Source: Candidatus Rokuibacteriota bacterium (GTDB lineage: Bacteria; Methylomirabilota; Methylomirabilia; Rokubacteriales; CSP1-6). Taken from it: a stretch of DNA of 52,403 bases. A program made the translations under genes and the position numbers. The notes below the pieces were generated by a model. It did no database searches and was not told where the DNA came from. It was given only the letters and a program-made list of their open reading frames with translations. Each line of letters begins with the position of its first letter. Positions within the stretch are counted from its first letter, which is position 1. Below, piece by piece: positions 7,369 through 15,945 of this stretch. The stretch lies in assembly GCA_016184125.1 (NCBI GenBank), contig JACPDG010000068.1:1-52403 (forward strand), in the 5' to 3' direction.

Positions 7369-7443
7369 ATGGGGGGCCCCGAAATGGCCCCCCATACCCC
7401 CCCGCACTCGGGAGCGCCCCGGGGAACCCGGGGCGCTCCTCGA
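7369..7443 (+). repeat. Dispersed stem-loop element, copy 3
   Basis: Starts on the base after the SDR stop. Hairpin 1 is GGGGGGCC (7371-7378) / GGCCCCCC (7386-7393). A C-rich spacer follows. Hairpin 2 is GAGCGCCCCGGG (7412-7423) / CCCGGGGCGCTC (7427-7438), then CTCGA. There is no U-tract. Confidence 0.9.
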
Positions 7444-7460
7444 CCTTCCGCTTCACGCTT

Positions 7461-8261
7461 ATGATCTTCGCCCTCCGGGGCGCAGTCTCGCGCTTCTTCG
7501 CGAACGACGGGTTCTTCCTGAGCGCCGGACTCGCGTTCTTCGTGATGGTGACGTTCATCCCGATCGTGCTCCTGGCCGTGTCGACGCTCGGCTTCGTCCT
7601 CACGAGCGAGCAGGCGGCCTCGGAGGTCGTCGGCCATCTCGCGCGGAACTTCCCCGTCTACACGCGGGAGATCCGCTCGGCGATGATGCGAATCGTGGAG
7701 ACCCGCGCCGTATCCGGCGTCGTCGGCACGGTGATCCTGGTCGCGTTCTCGACGCCGCTCTTCAGCGCGTCCCGCCTCGTGCTGCACCGCCTCCTGGGAC
7801 TCCGGCTGCCACAGAGCTTCCTCAGGAACTTCATGGTCGACTCCGGTCTCGCCATCCTGATCGGCGCGCTGCTCTTCGCGGCGACGATCGCGACGTGGAT
7901 GTTCAACTGGTTCGAGGCGTTCGTCCTCGAGCCGGCCGGCGTGTCCAGCCGCTGGTTGAACATCACGAACCTCGGTTTCAGCGTCGCGGTCTCGGCGGTC
8001 ACGCTCTACCTGGCGTACCGGTACATGCCGCGGCACCGGGTGCGCGGGAGCGCGGCGCTCGCCGGCGCGGTGCTCGGCAGCCTCCTGTGGGAGGTGGCCA
8101 AGCAGCTCTTCAGCCTGTACATCCGCAAGGTCGGCATCTACGACCAGATCTACGGCCCGCTCGGTGTCCTCATCGCGTTCGTGATGTTCGTGTATTACTC
8201 CGCGATCGTGTTCGTGTTCGGCGGCGCCTACGTGGCGGCCATCGAGACGCGCCGACGCTAG
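7461..8261 (+). CDS. YihY/BrkB-family inner-membrane protein
   Basis: 266 residues with about six hydrophobic segments (near 18-45, 90-115, 130-155, 172-190, 200-220, 235-262) and the family landmarks AFFVMVTFIPIVLL near the start and the IYDQIYGPLGVLIAFVMFVYYS stretch (written here as landmarks only) near the end. It was once described as RNase BN, an assignment now withdrawn for the family; the true role is unknown, possibly transport. The start at ATG 7461 is set by the MIFALRGAVSRFF beginning. The frame remains open upstream through the stem-loop element, which is unlikely to be coding. No Shine-Dalgarno sequence is evident. Confidence 0.85.
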   Translation: MIFALRGAVSRFFANDGFFLSAGLAFFVMVTFIPIVLLAVSTLGFVLTSEQAASEVVGHLARNFPVYTREIRSAMMRIVETRAVSGVVGTVILVAFSTPLFSASRLVLHRLLGLRLPQSFLRNFMVDSGLAILIGALLFAATIATWMFNWFEAFVLEPAGVSSRWLNITNLGFSVAVSAVTLYLAYRYMPRHRVRGSAALAGAVLGSLLWEVAKQLFSLYIRKVGIYDQIYGPLGVLIAFVMFVYYSAIVFVFGGAYVAAIETRRR

Positions 8262-8262
8262 A

Positions 8263-8340
8263 GTGGGGGGCCCCGACATGGCCCCCCACACCCCCCCCCA
8301 CGCTCGCCAGCGCCCCGGGGGACCCGGGGCGCTGCTCGGG
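8263..8340 (+). repeat. Dispersed stem-loop element, copy 4
   Basis: Begins 2 nt after the YihY stop. Hairpin 1 is GGGGGGCC (8265-8272)/GGCCCCCC. Hairpin 2 is CAGCGCCCCGGG/CCCGGGGCGCTG, whose outer pairs differ from copy 3 (GAG/CTC) yet stay complementary. Closed by CTCGGG. Confidence 0.9.
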
Positions 8341-8454
8341 AATCCACGTACTTCGGGCGCCAAGACGTCCCGCGTGCTCATTCACGCACGGTGACCGGGC
8401 CGGGACCTGTGCTATCGTCTCCCGGGTTTTCATCTCGATCGGGGGGAGCCAGGG

Positions 8455-9363
8455 ATGCTCAAGGACAAGGTGGCGGTGGTGACCGGCGCGGCCCGGGGGA
8501 TCGGCCGCGAGATCTCGATCCTGATGGCGCGTTACGGCGCCCGGGTCGTCGTCAACGATTACGGCGGCACGGAGTCGGGCACCGGCGCGACGCGCGAGCC
8601 AGCCGACGAGGTGGTCCGGGAGATCGGCGCCGCCGGCGGCACTGCCGTCGCGAACCACGAGTCGGTCGCGTCGATGGAAGGCGGGCGGCGCATCGTGCAG
8701 ACCGCGCTCGACGCGTTCGGCCGCATCGACATCGTCGTCAACAACGCCGGGATCCTCCGCGATCGGATGATCTTCAACATGTCCGAGGAGGAGTGGGACG
8801 CCGTCATCAACACCCACCTGAAGGGCACGTTCGCGGTGACACGCGCCGCGGCGCCGCACATGCGAGAGCAGAAGTGGGGACGCGTCATCAACATGACGTC
8901 GACGTCCGGGCTGGTCGGCAACGTCGGCCAGGCGAACTACGCGGCCGCGAAGCTCGGCATCGTCGGATTCACGAAGGTGGTCGCCCTCGACATGGCGCGC
9001 TACAACGTCACGGCGAACTGCATCTCACCGTTCGCGTGGACGCGGATGATCGGCACGATCCCGACCGAGACCGAGAGCCAGCGCGCGCGTGTCGAGAAGA
9101 TCAAGAAGCTGTCGCCGGCGCACATCGCGCCGGTCGCCGCGTACCTCGCGTCCGAGGACGCGAAGGAGGTCACGGGGCAGGTCTTCGGCGTGCGCGGCAA
9201 GGAGCTGATGCTCTTCGGTCACATGCGGCCGATCATGCGCGTGCACCACGACGAGGGCTGGACGCCCGAGCGGCTCGCGGAGATGTTCCCGGGGACGCTC
9301 AGACACCACCTGGTCCCGCTCGAGACCTCGGGCCAGTACTTCAACTACGACCCGCTCGTCTGA
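8455..9363 (+). CDS. SDR-family NAD(P)-dependent oxidoreductase
   Basis: 302 residues from ATG 8455, preceded by GGGGGGAGCC and by a possible -10 TATCGT at 8413. Cofactor motif TGAARGIG (10-17), NNAGI, and the catalytic YAAAK (Tyr162/Lys166) with Ser in MTSTSG: a complete SDR active site. The extended C-terminal ~60 residues (VRGKELMLFGHMRP) resemble the dehydrogenase domain of multifunctional beta-oxidation (MFE-2-like) SDRs, so a 3-hydroxyacyl or steroid-like substrate is possible but unproven. Confidence 0.85.
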   Translation: MLKDKVAVVTGAARGIGREISILMARYGARVVVNDYGGTESGTGATREPADEVVREIGAAGGTAVANHESVASMEGGRRIVQTALDAFGRIDIVVNNAGILRDRMIFNMSEEEWDAVINTHLKGTFAVTRAAAPHMREQKWGRVINMTSTSGLVGNVGQANYAAAKLGIVGFTKVVALDMARYNVTANCISPFAWTRMIGTIPTETESQRARVEKIKKLSPAHIAPVAAYLASEDAKEVTGQVFGVRGKELMLFGHMRPIMRVHHDEGWTPERLAEMFPGTLRHHLVPLETSGQYFNYDPLV

Positions 9364-9366
9364 TTT

Positions 9367-9490
9367 CATGGGGGGCTGCGACATGGCCCCCCAAACCCCC
9401 CAGCGCTCGGAGCCGTCCCGGGGGGTGCGCGGACGCACCCGCGAAACCCGGGACGGCCCTCGATGACGCGATTCGTTCGCAGCTCTGAAT
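9367..9490 (+). repeat. Dispersed stem-loop element, copy 5, with one palindromic module and 3' tail
   Basis: Starts 3 nt after the SDR stop. Hairpin 1 is decayed (GGGGGGCTGCGACATGGCCCCCC). Hairpin 2 arms are GCCGTCCCGG and CCGGGACGGC with the GGGTGCGCGGACGCACCC module (9423-9440) in its loop. The tail GCGATTCGTTCGC...CTCTGA corresponds to a third conserved segment in other copies. Bases 9491-9660 hold no gene; they contain an AT-richer promoter-like zone. Confidence 0.9.
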
Positions 9491-9596
9491 CGGCAGGGCC
9501 CCAAGGTCCCCTCCACATCCTCTCGATGCGAGGGCCCCGTTGGTTCTTCAAACGACGTCGGATGTGCGCGGAATTACAATCGGAACTCGCACTTTT

Positions 9597-9627
9597 TTGC
9601 TTGCACCCGCCGCGCTTCCTGTAAAAT
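9597..9627 (+). promoter_or_regulatory. Probable sigma70-type promoter
   Basis: A locally AT-rich stretch with TTGCTT (9597-9602) or TTGCAC (9601-9606) and TAAAAT (9622-9627), spacing 19 or 15. The predicted start is about 27 nt before ATG 9661 of the peptidase gene. Another TACAAT lies nearby. Confidence 0.35.
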
Positions 9628-9660
9628 CACCCGACCAGACGACAAACAGTTTCCTATTTG

Positions 9661-10551
9661 ATGCAGTATCCGGTCTTCTCACGCTGTGAATCGCCCGTCA
9701 TCCGGCCCCGGGCCGTTCCTGTCGTCCTTCTTCTCCTGGCGTTGCTGGTGTTCGGCGTTGCCGGCTGGGGCAACCGCACCGGCGTGCCGACCACGCTCCA
9801 CGCCGACGCGGTCTCCGGCGCCCGTGACCGGGCGATCGTTTCGGCGCACGAAGGCGCGACGCGCGATGTCATCGCGAGTATCATCCGCGACCTCGGGCTG
9901 CCCGTCCCGAGCGAGTTCAGCGTCTTCGTCTACCCGTCTCGCGACCGGTTCCGCGAGGGGCTCGTGCGCGACGCGCACATCGCGCCCGCCCGAGCCGCCG
10001 AGCTGGCGGAGTTCGCCATCGGGGTGGGCAAGCGCCGGGTGCTGCTCTTCAACGACGACGGCACGGCCGGCCACGGCCGCGAATGGGTCCGGCTCGTCGC
10101 GCACGAGCTCACGCACCTCGCGCAGTTCGAGCTCGCGGAGGGCGAGGGACGTGGCGAGCAGTGGCTCGCGGAAGGCCTCGCCGAGTGGACCGCGTTCACC
10201 GTGCTCGAGCGGCTCGGCCTCGACACCGTCGCGCGCCGGCGGCGTCTGGCGTCGGTCGGCATCCGCGACGGCTTCTCGGGCGAACCTCTCCGCCTGGGTC
10301 TGGAGGGGCTCGGCACGCCACGCGGCTTCACGACCCGGCACCAGCGCGACGGGGCGCTGCCGATCTACCAGCTCGCGTTCCTGCTGGCGGATAACCTCAT
10401 CCGGCGCAACGGCATCGAGCGCGTGGCCGGGTACTTCCGCTCGTTCCAGGGGCGCGCGGATCGGTACGAGAACTTCGAGCTCGCGTTCGGACAGTCGCTC
10501 GCGGCCTTCGAGGCCGAGTTCGAGGCGCGGCTGAGGAACGCCGCGCGCTAG
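9661..10551 (+). CDS. Secreted or membrane-anchored HExxH metallopeptidase-like protein (peptidase MA-like)
   Basis: 296 residues. An N-terminal hydrophobic segment (PVVLLLLALLVFGVAGW, about 18-34) acts as signal or anchor. The zinc-binding motif is VAHELTHLAQ (His148, Glu149, His152), followed by WLAEGLAEW, whose Glu is a plausible third ligand. This matches gluzincin-type 'peptidase MA' proteins, often near the cell envelope; the substrate is unknown. It ends 20 nt before the PhoD gene on the same strand. Confidence 0.75.
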   Translation: MQYPVFSRCESPVIRPRAVPVVLLLLALLVFGVAGWGNRTGVPTTLHADAVSGARDRAIVSAHEGATRDVIASIIRDLGLPVPSEFSVFVYPSRDRFREGLVRDAHIAPARAAELAEFAIGVGKRRVLLFNDDGTAGHGREWVRLVAHELTHLAQFELAEGEGRGEQWLAEGLAEWTAFTVLERLGLDTVARRRRLASVGIRDGFSGEPLRLGLEGLGTPRGFTTRHQRDGALPIYQLAFLLADNLIRRNGIERVAGYFRSFQGRADRYENFELAFGQSLAAFEAEFEARLRNAAR

Positions 10552-10571
10552 CCGCTGCGGCGACGCTTCAC

Positions 10572-11918
10572 GTGCCCGCGTTCGTCTCGCTCGTTCTCGT
10601 GCTCGGCTGCCTCGTGGTCGGGCTCGCGCATGCGGCCGAGCGGCTGCTCGTGACAGTCGGCGAGGTCACGGCGTCTGGCGCGGTACTGTGGGTGCGCGGA
10701 CCGGGCGCGGGTCGCGTGACCGTCGACCTCACTGGGCCGGGAGCGGCCGGCCGCGTGGAGCGGCTCGCGCTCGTTCCCGAACGGGACCTGACCGGACGCG
10801 TCGTCCTGGCCGGTCTGCGTCCTGCGGGACGCTATCAGTACCGCGTGCGCGGCGACGGCGAGACTGTCGCAGGCACGTTCACCACGGCGCCGGCCCGGGA
10901 CGACGCGCAGCCGGTGGCGTTCCTCTGGAGCGGCGACCTCGGCGGCGGCGGCTTCTGCCGTCCGGCCGACGGCGGGTATCCGATCTTCGGCGCAATGGCC
11001 CGGCGTCCCGCCGACTTCTTTCTCTTCGTCGGCGACACGATCTACGCCGACCGGCCGTGCAATGGTCCCGGCGTCGCGCGCGGCGCCGACTTCGTCGCCA
11101 CGACGCTCGCCGGCTTCCACGCCCGGCACCGGTACAACCGCGAGGACGCCGCAGTCCAGTCGTTCCTGCGCAGGACGTCGGTCTACGCGATCTGGGACGA
11201 CCACGAGGTGCGAAACGACTTCGCCGGGTCCGTCGACCCTCTCATGCCCGTCGGGCGCCAGGCGTTCCTCGACTACTGGCCGCTGGCGCCACCCGCGGAC
11301 GATCCGGCGCGGCTCTACCGGCGTGCCCGCTGGGGGGAACTCGCCGAGCTCTTCATCCTGGACACGCGGCAATACCGCAGCCCGAATGCCGAGCGCGACG
11401 GGCCGACGAAGACGATGCTCGGCGCGGCGCAGCGCCGGTGGCTCGTGGAGGGCGTGGTCCGATCGACGGCACGGTGGAAGTTCGTCGTCTCGAGCGTGTC
11501 GCTGTCCGTGCCGACCGGACGGCGGGAACGGCGTGACTCCTGGACGGGCGTCGGACCGTTCGGCCTACCGATCGAGCAGGGGACGGGATTCGCGACGGAG
11601 CGGGATGCGATCCTCCGCCAGTTCCGTGAGGCGCGGGTGCGGAACCTGGTGGTCATCGCGGCCGACGTCCATCACGCCGAGATCATCCGCCACGAACCCT
11701 GGCCGGGGTACCGGTTCCACGAGCTCATCGCGGGGCCGCTCTCCGCCACGCACGGCGCGCCGCGACCGCTGGACCAGGCCCTCGGCGGGCGCACCCTCTG
11801 GGCGCGGGGCGGTCTCAACAACTTCGGCGAGGTCACCGTCGAGCGAGACCGGCTGACGGTCCGGATCCTCGACGAGGTCGGCTCGGTCCTCACGACGCAG
11901 GAGATCCCGGCGGAGTGA
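10572..11918 (+). CDS. PhoD-like alkaline phosphatase family protein
   Basis: 448 residues from GTG 10572. The signal peptide (VSLVLVLGCLVVGLAHA) predicts export. A fibronectin-like N-terminal domain (about 22-110: TASGAVLWVRGPG, LAGLRPAGRYQYRV) precedes the metallophosphatase domain with SGDLGGGG, FVGDTIYAD, WDDHEVRNDF, FILDTRQYR and VIAADVHHAE as metal-ligand blocks. PhoD enzymes hydrolyse phosphodiesters and monoesters with Fe/Ca. The usual Tat twin-Arg is not obvious in the signal. Its stop overlaps the ATG of a second, broken PhoD fragment, indicating an old tandem duplication. Confidence 0.85.
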   Translation: MPAFVSLVLVLGCLVVGLAHAAERLLVTVGEVTASGAVLWVRGPGAGRVTVDLTGPGAAGRVERLALVPERDLTGRVVLAGLRPAGRYQYRVRGDGETVAGTFTTAPARDDAQPVAFLWSGDLGGGGFCRPADGGYPIFGAMARRPADFFLFVGDTIYADRPCNGPGVARGADFVATTLAGFHARHRYNREDAAVQSFLRRTSVYAIWDDHEVRNDFAGSVDPLMPVGRQAFLDYWPLAPPADDPARLYRRARWGELAELFILDTRQYRSPNAERDGPTKTMLGAAQRRWLVEGVVRSTARWKFVVSSVSLSVPTGRRERRDSWTGVGPFGLPIEQGTGFATERDAILRQFREARVRNLVVIAADVHHAEIIRHEPWPGYRFHELIAGPLSATHGAPRPLDQALGGRTLWARGGLNNFGEVTVERDRLTVRILDEVGSVLTTQEIPAE

Positions 11919-12095
11919 TGCGGCGCGCGAACAACTTCTCGGGGCCCGAACAGCCGCTGATGCCGGCGGGCCTCGCCCCCTTCCGTCACTACTGGGCGAT
12001 CGACGGGCCCGCCGACGAGCCCGCGCGGCTCTACCGGCGGCTGCGGTGGGGGCGACACGTGGAGGTCTTGATCCTCGACACGCGGCACGATGCGG
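11918..12095 (+). pseudogene. Internal fragment of a second PhoD-like phosphatase
   Basis: In one frame it reads RRANNFSGPEQPLMPAGL...HYWAI..ADEPARLYRRLRWG..VEVLILDTRHDA, which aligns with EVRNDFAGSVDPLMPVG...DYWPL..ADDPARLYRRARWG..AELFILDTRQYR of the adjacent intact gene. Both the 5' half and everything after the LDTRH block are gone. It cannot form an active site and is a decayed paralogue. Bases 12096-12208 are non-coding as far as I can see. Confidence 0.75.
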
Positions 12096-12208
12096 TCACG
12101 ACGCGGCTCCACGCGTCCTCGGGCCACGTGATCGCAGGCCGGCGCGTGAAACCGCGGGATGTCCAGCAGGCTGACCGATACGCCGAAGGGAAGGCCGCCG
12201 ACGAGCCT

Positions 12209-14194
12209 TCACCCGCGTGCTCGCCCGCGAGCGGCGCCGCCTGCACGTCGACTCACGACCACGCCCGCGCAGGACACGAGGGCGGCGGCGGTCACGGCCA
12301 CGCCGGCGATCTCGGGCGGGCCCGGCGAATAGGCGAGTTCCACCGTCGCGCGCGGGCGTGCGATCTGCAGTTCCAGATCACCGAGCGCGCCGCGGCGTGT
12401 CGGCAACGAGCTGCCGCCGTCGCTCGCGCTCCAGAGCGGGTAGTACGCGATGCCGGTGGAGACCCACTGGCCGGGCGCGCCGGAAACCTGAAGCCGCCAT
12501 CGGTCCGCCGCGACTCGCTCGGGGAGCGCCGCATCCGGCGTCCTCGCCCAGGCGACGAAGGGCCGGGGAACGCGCAGTCGCGTGAGTCGCGCATTGCCGT
12601 CGAGGATCGCCAGGGCGGGCGCGTCGTCCTCGAGCGCGACGATCGCGCTGACGCGTAGCGGGTCGGCGTAGCGGCGAAGCACGGCGTCGTCGAGCGCAGG
12701 CAGGGGACGCCCGAACAGCGACTGCCCGTCCAGCGTCTCGGCGAGTGCCGTGATCGGCGCGCGATCGGCGGTCCCGCGGTACACCAGCGCGGCGATCGGT
12801 GACGGATGCGTGAACGTCCCGTTGAGGATCGCGCGTCCCGTGTGAAGTGGCGCGAGCGCGGTCACGTGCGTGTGCGGGCGCCACCAGGCCGTGCCGTAGA
12901 CGAGCGGGATACCGGAGCGCACGAACAGCACGCGGCCCGCGGGAGCACGCCCGAGCGCCGCCCACAGGTCGTCGAGTCGCAGTCCCCGCACCGTCGCGGC
13001 AAGCGTGGGCCACTCGCCGCGCCGCGGCCAGGGCATGAGCGTGCCGGATGGCCATGAGAGGGTGACGAACGCGGCGACGACGGCGAGGGACGCGGCGGCG
13101 GCAAGCCCATGGCGCCGTGCTGGTATGCGCTCCAGGAGCCGCCCGATGGCCACGCCGGCGGCGAGGACGAAGGTGAGCCACGCGCCATCGGTGAGGCGAT
13201 CCGCGGGCAGCCAGCGTACCCCGAGCGGTTCGAGCACCGCCCCATCGAGCGCGACGATCGCGACGGCGACCCACGGTACCAGTGCCAGCGTGCGTTCGGG
13301 CGGCGTGCGGCCGAGACGAAACGATGCCAGCGCGAGCAGGAGGAGCGCTGCGAGCGCTGGATGGTACAGGAGCGAGCCGAGGAACTCGACGGGACTGAAG
13401 CGCCCCCACGCGAGAGCGCGAGTCTCCGAGAGCCGCGCCGCGAGAGGCAGCGTCCAGAACGCGGTCAACGCCAGCGCGAGAGAGAGGGTGCCGGCGGCCG
13501 CCACCCAGCGACGTCTGCCGTCGGTGCGAGGCGCGAGCGTGTCCACGGCAACGATCGCGACGGCTGCCGGACCGTGCGCCGGGTGCGTCAGTACGATGAG
13601 CGCGAGGACGGCGGCAGCAGGGAGGCTCACGCGTGACTTGCGGCCGCGCTCGCGCAGCAGCACGAGCGCGAGCAGGGGCAGGAGCGCCCAGCCGAGGCGC
13701 GCGGCCACCATGCCGGTGCGGACGCCGCCCTCGACACCGCTCGCGACGCCGGCGGACAGGGTCAGCGCGACGAATGCGGCCGGCAGCGCGAGCCAACCGC
13801 TGCCGAGGACACGCGTGAGCAGCGCCCACGTCGTCACGCCGGGCAGCATCCAGGCGAGCCACACGAGCGTCTGGTAGGCGGCCTCGATCGACACGCGGCC
13901 GAGGCTGGCGTGATGGAGCAGCGCGCCGGCGTACGACAACGCCGGCGGATAGAACTGCAGCTCGGGATACCCGGCCCACCAGCCGTCGTTCCAGCGCCAC
14001 GGCGCGACACCGTGGGCGACGGCGTGCCACACGCGATAGAGCTGGCCGGGGTGATCATCGAAGGCCACGACCGACAGCCCGAAGGCGGCGGCGCCGAACG
14101 CCGTGGCATACGCGAGCAGCAGGGCCAGTGGAGCGAGGGTGCGTACGATCACCGACGCGATGATACGCACGGACATTGAAGGCCGTGGGTCCAT
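12209..14194 (-). CDS. Large polytopic membrane protein (GT-C/6-PTPS-related type)
   Basis: 661 residues with roughly ten hydrophobic helices spread over the first ~420 residues, then a soluble-looking ~200-residue domain and a final helix (IAGVAVTAAALVSCAGVVV) with an Arg-rich tail. The first periplasmic loop (DDHPGQLYRVWHAVAHG..PWRWNDGWWAGYPELQFYPP) resembles the DD/ExD loop of GT-C glycosyltransferases and '6-pyruvoyl-tetrahydropterin synthase-related' membrane proteins, which have no established PTPS activity. A role in envelope glycan or lipid modification is inference. A start at ATG 14176 (MSVRIIAS) is also possible. It is divergent from the threonine synthase-like gene with a short shared promoter region (14195-14275) containing TATAGCTAAT. 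Confidence 0.7.
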   Translation of the reverse strand: MDPRPSMSVRIIASVIVRTLAPLALLLAYATAFGAAAFGLSVVAFDDHPGQLYRVWHAVAHGVAPWRWNDGWWAGYPELQFYPPALSYAGALLHHASLGRVSIEAAYQTLVWLAWMLPGVTTWALLTRVLGSGWLALPAAFVALTLSAGVASGVEGGVRTGMVAARLGWALLPLLALVLLRERGRKSRVSLPAAAVLALIVLTHPAHGPAAVAIVAVDTLAPRTDGRRRWVAAAGTLSLALALTAFWTLPLAARLSETRALAWGRFSPVEFLGSLLYHPALAALLLLALASFRLGRTPPERTLALVPWVAVAIVALDGAVLEPLGVRWLPADRLTDGAWLTFVLAAGVAIGRLLERIPARRHGLAAAASLAVVAAFVTLSWPSGTLMPWPRRGEWPTLAATVRGLRLDDLWAALGRAPAGRVLFVRSGIPLVYGTAWWRPHTHVTALAPLHTGRAILNGTFTHPSPIAALVYRGTADRAPITALAETLDGQSLFGRPLPALDDAVLRRYADPLRVSAIVALEDDAPALAILDGNARLTRLRVPRPFVAWARTPDAALPERVAADRWRLQVSGAPGQWVSTGIAYYPLWSASDGGSSLPTRRGALGDLELQIARPRATVELAYSPGPPEIAGVAVTAAALVSCAGVVVSRRAGGAARGRARG

Positions 14195-14275
14195 CTGTTA
14201 TAGCTAATCGGTAATGTCCGCGCCTGGGTGCCGCACCACTCGGGGCTCCCTTCCGCTGCCGACGCAGAGACGTCC

Positions 14276-15595
14276 GTGAACACGGTGATCGGGCTCGCGT
14301 GTCGCGAGTGCGGCCGAGCGTACCCCGACGCGCCGATCCAGGTGTGCGAGCGCTGCTTCGGCCCGCTCGACGTCCAGTACCGATACGACGCGCTCGTCGG
14401 ACGCGTCACCCGCGACACGATCGCCGCGGGTCCCCGGAGCATGTGGCGGTATCGCGAGCTGCTCCCGGTCCAGGGCGAGACCGCGGTGGGACGTCACGTC
14501 GGGCTCACGCCACTCGTGTGGGCCCCCCACCTCGCCAAGGCGCTCGGCGTCCGCGAGGCCTGGATCAAGAACGACGGCGTCTGCCATCCGACCTGGTCCT
14601 TCAAGGATCGCGTGGTGGCGGTCGCGGTCGCGAAGGCGAGGGAGCTCGGGTTCGACACCGTCGCCTGCGGGTCCACGGGCAACCTGGCGAGCTCGCTCGC
14701 GGCGCACGCGGCCGAGGCCGGGATGGCCGCCTACATCCTCCTCCCGGCAGACCTCGAACCGGGCAAGCTCCTCGGCGCCCTCGTGTACCGGCCGGTCCTC
14801 GTTGCCGTCGAGGGCACGTACGACGACGTGAACCGGCTGTCGTCGGAGATCGCGGACAGCCGCCCGTGGGCGTTCGTGAACGTGAACCTCCGGCCGTACT
14901 ACACGGAAGGGTCGAAGAGCTACGGCTTCGAGATCGTCGAGCAGCTCGGCTGGCGGGCGCCGGATCACATCGTCGTGCCGTGCGCCGCCGGGTCGCTCTA
15001 CACGAAGATCTGGAAGGCCATCAAGGAGCTGGAGACGCTCCGGCTGATCGACGGACCGGCTGGGACGCGCATGCACGCCGCCCAGGCGGCGGGGTGCGCG
15101 CCGATCGTCACGATGATCAAGAGCGATACCGACGTGCTCGTGCCCGTGCGCCCGACCACGATCGCGAAGTCCATCGCGGTCGGCAACCCGGCGGACGCGT
15201 ACGACGCCTATCGCACGGCGAAGGCGTCGGGAGGGTCCGCGGAGCAGGCCACCGACGAGGAGATCGTCGACGCGATGCTCTTGCTCGCCCGCACGGAGGG
15301 CATCTTCGCGGAGACCGCCGGCGGCGTCACGGTGGCCGCCACGCGAAAGCTCGTGGAGCGCGGCGTGATCCGGCGTGACGAGTCCGTGGTCGTCTGCATC
15401 ACGGGCAGTGGGCTCAAGACGACCGACGCGCTCCAGGACCGCGTCGCACCGGACGTCACCATTCGACCATCACTCGCGGCGTTCGACCGCGCACTGAACG
15501 ATCTACAGGAGGCATCTCATGGCCGTGCTCGTTCGTATCCCCACGCCACTGCGCACGCTGACCAAGGGCAACGCCGAGGTGCAGGCGACGGCTGA
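14276..15595 (+). CDS. Threonine synthase-like PLP enzyme with N-terminal zinc ribbon
   Basis: 439 residues from GTG 14276. The N terminus carries CRECGRAYPD...CERCFGPL, a rubredoxin-like zinc ribbon seen in some bacterial/archaeal threonine synthases. The PLP lysine lies in PTWSFKDR (Lys110), with the phosphate-binding GSTGNLASS and CITGSG regions. The usual reaction is O-phosphohomoserine to threonine. The last ~25 codons (SHGRARSYPHAT...) overlap the next gene by 77 nt and are unlike the family, so the ancestral stop was probably lost. The downstream MoaD/ThiS-like carrier raises the alternative that this fold-type II enzyme uses protein-bound thiocarboxylate sulfur, as CysM does with CysO. 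Confidence 0.8.
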   Translation: MNTVIGLACRECGRAYPDAPIQVCERCFGPLDVQYRYDALVGRVTRDTIAAGPRSMWRYRELLPVQGETAVGRHVGLTPLVWAPHLAKALGVREAWIKNDGVCHPTWSFKDRVVAVAVAKARELGFDTVACGSTGNLASSLAAHAAEAGMAAYILLPADLEPGKLLGALVYRPVLVAVEGTYDDVNRLSSEIADSRPWAFVNVNLRPYYTEGSKSYGFEIVEQLGWRAPDHIVVPCAAGSLYTKIWKAIKELETLRLIDGPAGTRMHAAQAAGCAPIVTMIKSDTDVLVPVRPTTIAKSIAVGNPADAYDAYRTAKASGGSAEQATDEEIVDAMLLLARTEGIFAETAGGVTVAATRKLVERGVIRRDESVVVCITGSGLKTTDALQDRVAPDVTIRPSLAAFDRALNDLQEASHGRARSYPHATAHADQGQRRGAGDG

Positions 15596-15800
15596 CACCG
15601 TCGCGGGGCTCGTCGGCGACCTCGAGCGGCAGTTCCCCGGCATCAAGGAGCGTCTCGTCGACGAGGCCGGCGAGCTCAGGCGCTTCGTCAACGTCTACGT
15701 CAACGAGGAGGACATCCGGTTCCTCGACGGACAGAAGACCGCGTTGAAGGCCGGCGACCAGGTCTCGATCGTCCCGGCGATCGCGGGCGGCCGCACGTGA
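15519..15800 (+). CDS. MoaD/ThiS-family sulfur-carrier-like protein
   Basis: 93 residues, beta-grasp ubiquitin-like fold: hydrophobic alternation in the first strand (AVLVRIPTPLR), FVNVYVNEEDIRFLDG in the middle, and GDQVSIVPAIAGG near the end. The Gly-Gly is residues 90-91 and is followed by Arg-Thr, so a terminal GG would need trimming by a protease before adenylation or thiocarboxylation, as with CysO/Mec-type systems. It starts inside the end of the threonine synthase-like gene (AGGAGGC just upstream). That close coupling suggests a shared sulfur-related role rather than molybdopterin synthesis, but this is inference. Confidence 0.8.
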   Translation: MAVLVRIPTPLRTLTKGNAEVQATADTVAGLVGDLERQFPGIKERLVDEAGELRRFVNVYVNEEDIRFLDGQKTALKAGDQVSIVPAIAGGRT

Positions 15801-15812
15801 GACCGACTTCAT

Positions 15813-15935
15813 CATGGGGGGCCCCGACATGGCCCCCCATACCCCCCAGCGCTCGCAACCGGCCCGGGAAACCCGGGCCGGTGCTCGACATTACGCTCGG
15901 CCGGGCCCCGACATGGCCCCCCATACCCCCAGCGC
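15813..15935 (+). repeat. Dispersed stem-loop element, copy 6, plus a second partial unit
   Basis: Starts 12 nt after the carrier stop (15800). Hairpin 1 is GGGGGGCC/GGCCCCCC. Hairpin 2 is ACCGGCCCGGG/CCCGGGCCGGT, a different arm sequence with pairing intact. A truncated second copy (GGCCCCGACATGGCCCCCC, 15904-15922) follows and is cut by the next gene's start. Confidence 0.9.
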
Positions 15936-15945
15936 GGTAAACCGC

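Noticed and set aside
7369..7443. Stem-loop elements as ordinary rho-independent terminators
   Set aside because: No T-run follows hairpin 2, two hairpins are conserved with a fixed spacer, and two copies lie inside operon genes (larE, MocA-like).
11921..12658. Extended plus-strand gene after PhoD
   Set aside because: Only the first ~60 codons match PhoD; the rest is antisense to the membrane protein gene.
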